64,000 nucleotides of DNA from Chlorobiaceae bacterium (GTDB taxonomy: Bacteria; Bacteroidota; Chlorobiia; Chlorobiales; Chlorobiaceae). Position numbers and translations under genes: made by a program. The notes under the pieces were generated by a model, which made no database searches, was not told the DNA's origin, and saw only the letters and a list, made by a program, of their open reading frames with translations. Shown here in pieces: positions 63,711-64,000 of this stretch. Location: the NCBI GenBank assembly GCA_012972835.1, contig JABDHK010000029.1, positions 61,968-125,967 of the forward strand, read 5' to 3'. How positions within the stretch are numbered: position 1 is the first letter of the stretch; every line of letters starts with the position of its first letter.

Positions 63711-63737
63711 ATCGTTATATTTTCAAAGTAATAACGA
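63711..63737. promoter_or_regulatory. Candidate ModE box 2 upstream of the right-edge gene
   Basis: ATCGTTAT and ATAACGA flank a spacer, 17 bases before the ATG at 63754. Together with the first box it suggests molybdate control of that gene. Confidence 0.55.
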
Positions 63738-63753
63738 AATCGCTGGAATCATT

Positions 63754-64000
63754 ATGAAAAAAATAGTTCTTCTTGCTTTTTTACTCGCCGTGTCTGAAAC
63801 GGGATTAGCTGCTGATCTGCCTTTTGATTCTCCATCCGTCGGTGCTAAGGGACTCAGTCATTATAAAAATACCGTTTTAGGTCTGATGCTTATATCCCAC
63901 CACTTTAGGTCTTTTGATCGCATCAGTCTTTTTTCAAGATTCTTTTTTTCTTTACCGCAGAGCCTTATACCCTTTTGGTATACCGTATCGATGAGCATTG
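63754..64000 (+). CDS. Secreted protein, partial at the right edge and possibly interrupted
   Basis: An ATG at 63754 opens a signal peptide (MKKIVLLAFLLAVSETGLAA) followed by DLPFDSPSVGAKGLSHYKNT. After about residue 45 the reading (ISHHFRSFDRISLFSRFFFS) no longer looks like an exported protein, and a reverse-strand frame reads better there. The gene may be cut by an insertion near 63880. Two candidate ModE boxes lie upstream. Family is unknown. Confidence 0.55.
   Translation, partial: MKKIVLLAFLLAVSETGLAADLPFDSPSVGAKGLSHYKNTVLGLMLISHHFRSFDRISLFSRFFFSLPQSLIPFWYTVSMSI
63861..63998 (-). other. Charged reverse-strand open frame at the right edge
   Basis: A 45-codon frame contains KEKKNLEKRLMRSKDLKWWD and ends in the region overlapping the forward secreted gene. 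Its composition suits a transposase C-terminus, but I do not recognise it and it continues, or starts, at the edge. It is listed because it competes with the forward frame. Confidence 0.3.

Overview
The window reads as one chromosome segment of a Gram-negative anaerobe, most likely a green sulfur bacterium (Chlorobiaceae). This rests on recalled protein resemblance, not a search: a NifB with a NifX-like tail, ModE/ModC proteins with Mop domains, a hydrogenase maturation set, an MFS transporter with a small partner protein, and short GTCC-type intergenic tandem repeats. No photosynthesis gene is present, so the lineage is inferred.

Layout. 1-6.5 kb: a type I restriction-modification operon (hsdM, truncated DUF1016 gene, hsdS running off the left edge). 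Two toxin-antitoxin cassettes sit in it, each followed by a repeated copy of the hsdM 3' end. 6.5-14.4 kb: a complete cbb3 oxidase operon ccoNOQP-GHIS plus a TauE/SafE-like membrane protein, with a monohaem CcoP. 14.4-24 kb: housekeeping (mtnA, purine nucleoside phosphorylase, yggS, cyclophilin, TPR proteins, tatD, lspA, aroE, uvrC). 24-30.5 kb: MFS transporter with partner, universal stress protein, porin, Nudix hydrolase, DUF1207-like protein, pyrB. 30.7-37.6 kb: hypA-hypB-hypF-[toxin/antitoxin]-hypC-hypD-hypE. 37.6-43.2 kb: a complete 2-oxoglutarate dehydrogenase set (sucA, sucB, lpd), surprising if the host runs the reductive TCA cycle. 43.4-45 kb: tatA, a ParB-like protein and an unknown membrane protein.

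45-54.4 kb is a sulfur region. A tight operon cysK-epsC-metB-thiS-thiG-thiH-thiF links cysteine synthesis and trans-sulfuration to thiazole synthesis. To its right lie a NarL-type regulator, metY, a tRNA-Cys gene and a DUF4395 membrane protein gene. Upstream of DUF4395 I find an unlisted reading frame for a leader peptide with seven consecutive cysteine codons. An intrinsic terminator follows 38 bases after its stop codon, and an 8-bp alternative pairing could disrupt that terminator. This has the architecture of a cysteine-responsive transcription attenuator, and it is the most notable item in the window.

54.6-64 kb is molybdenum and nitrogen-fixation related: modE, modA and modC without modB, candidate ModE boxes, nifB, and a 1.1-kb stretch of decayed genes that includes an AnfK/VnfK-type alternative nitrogenase fragment. 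A secreted formylglycine-generating-enzyme-like protein, a Sel1-repeat protein and a gene cut by the right edge close the window.
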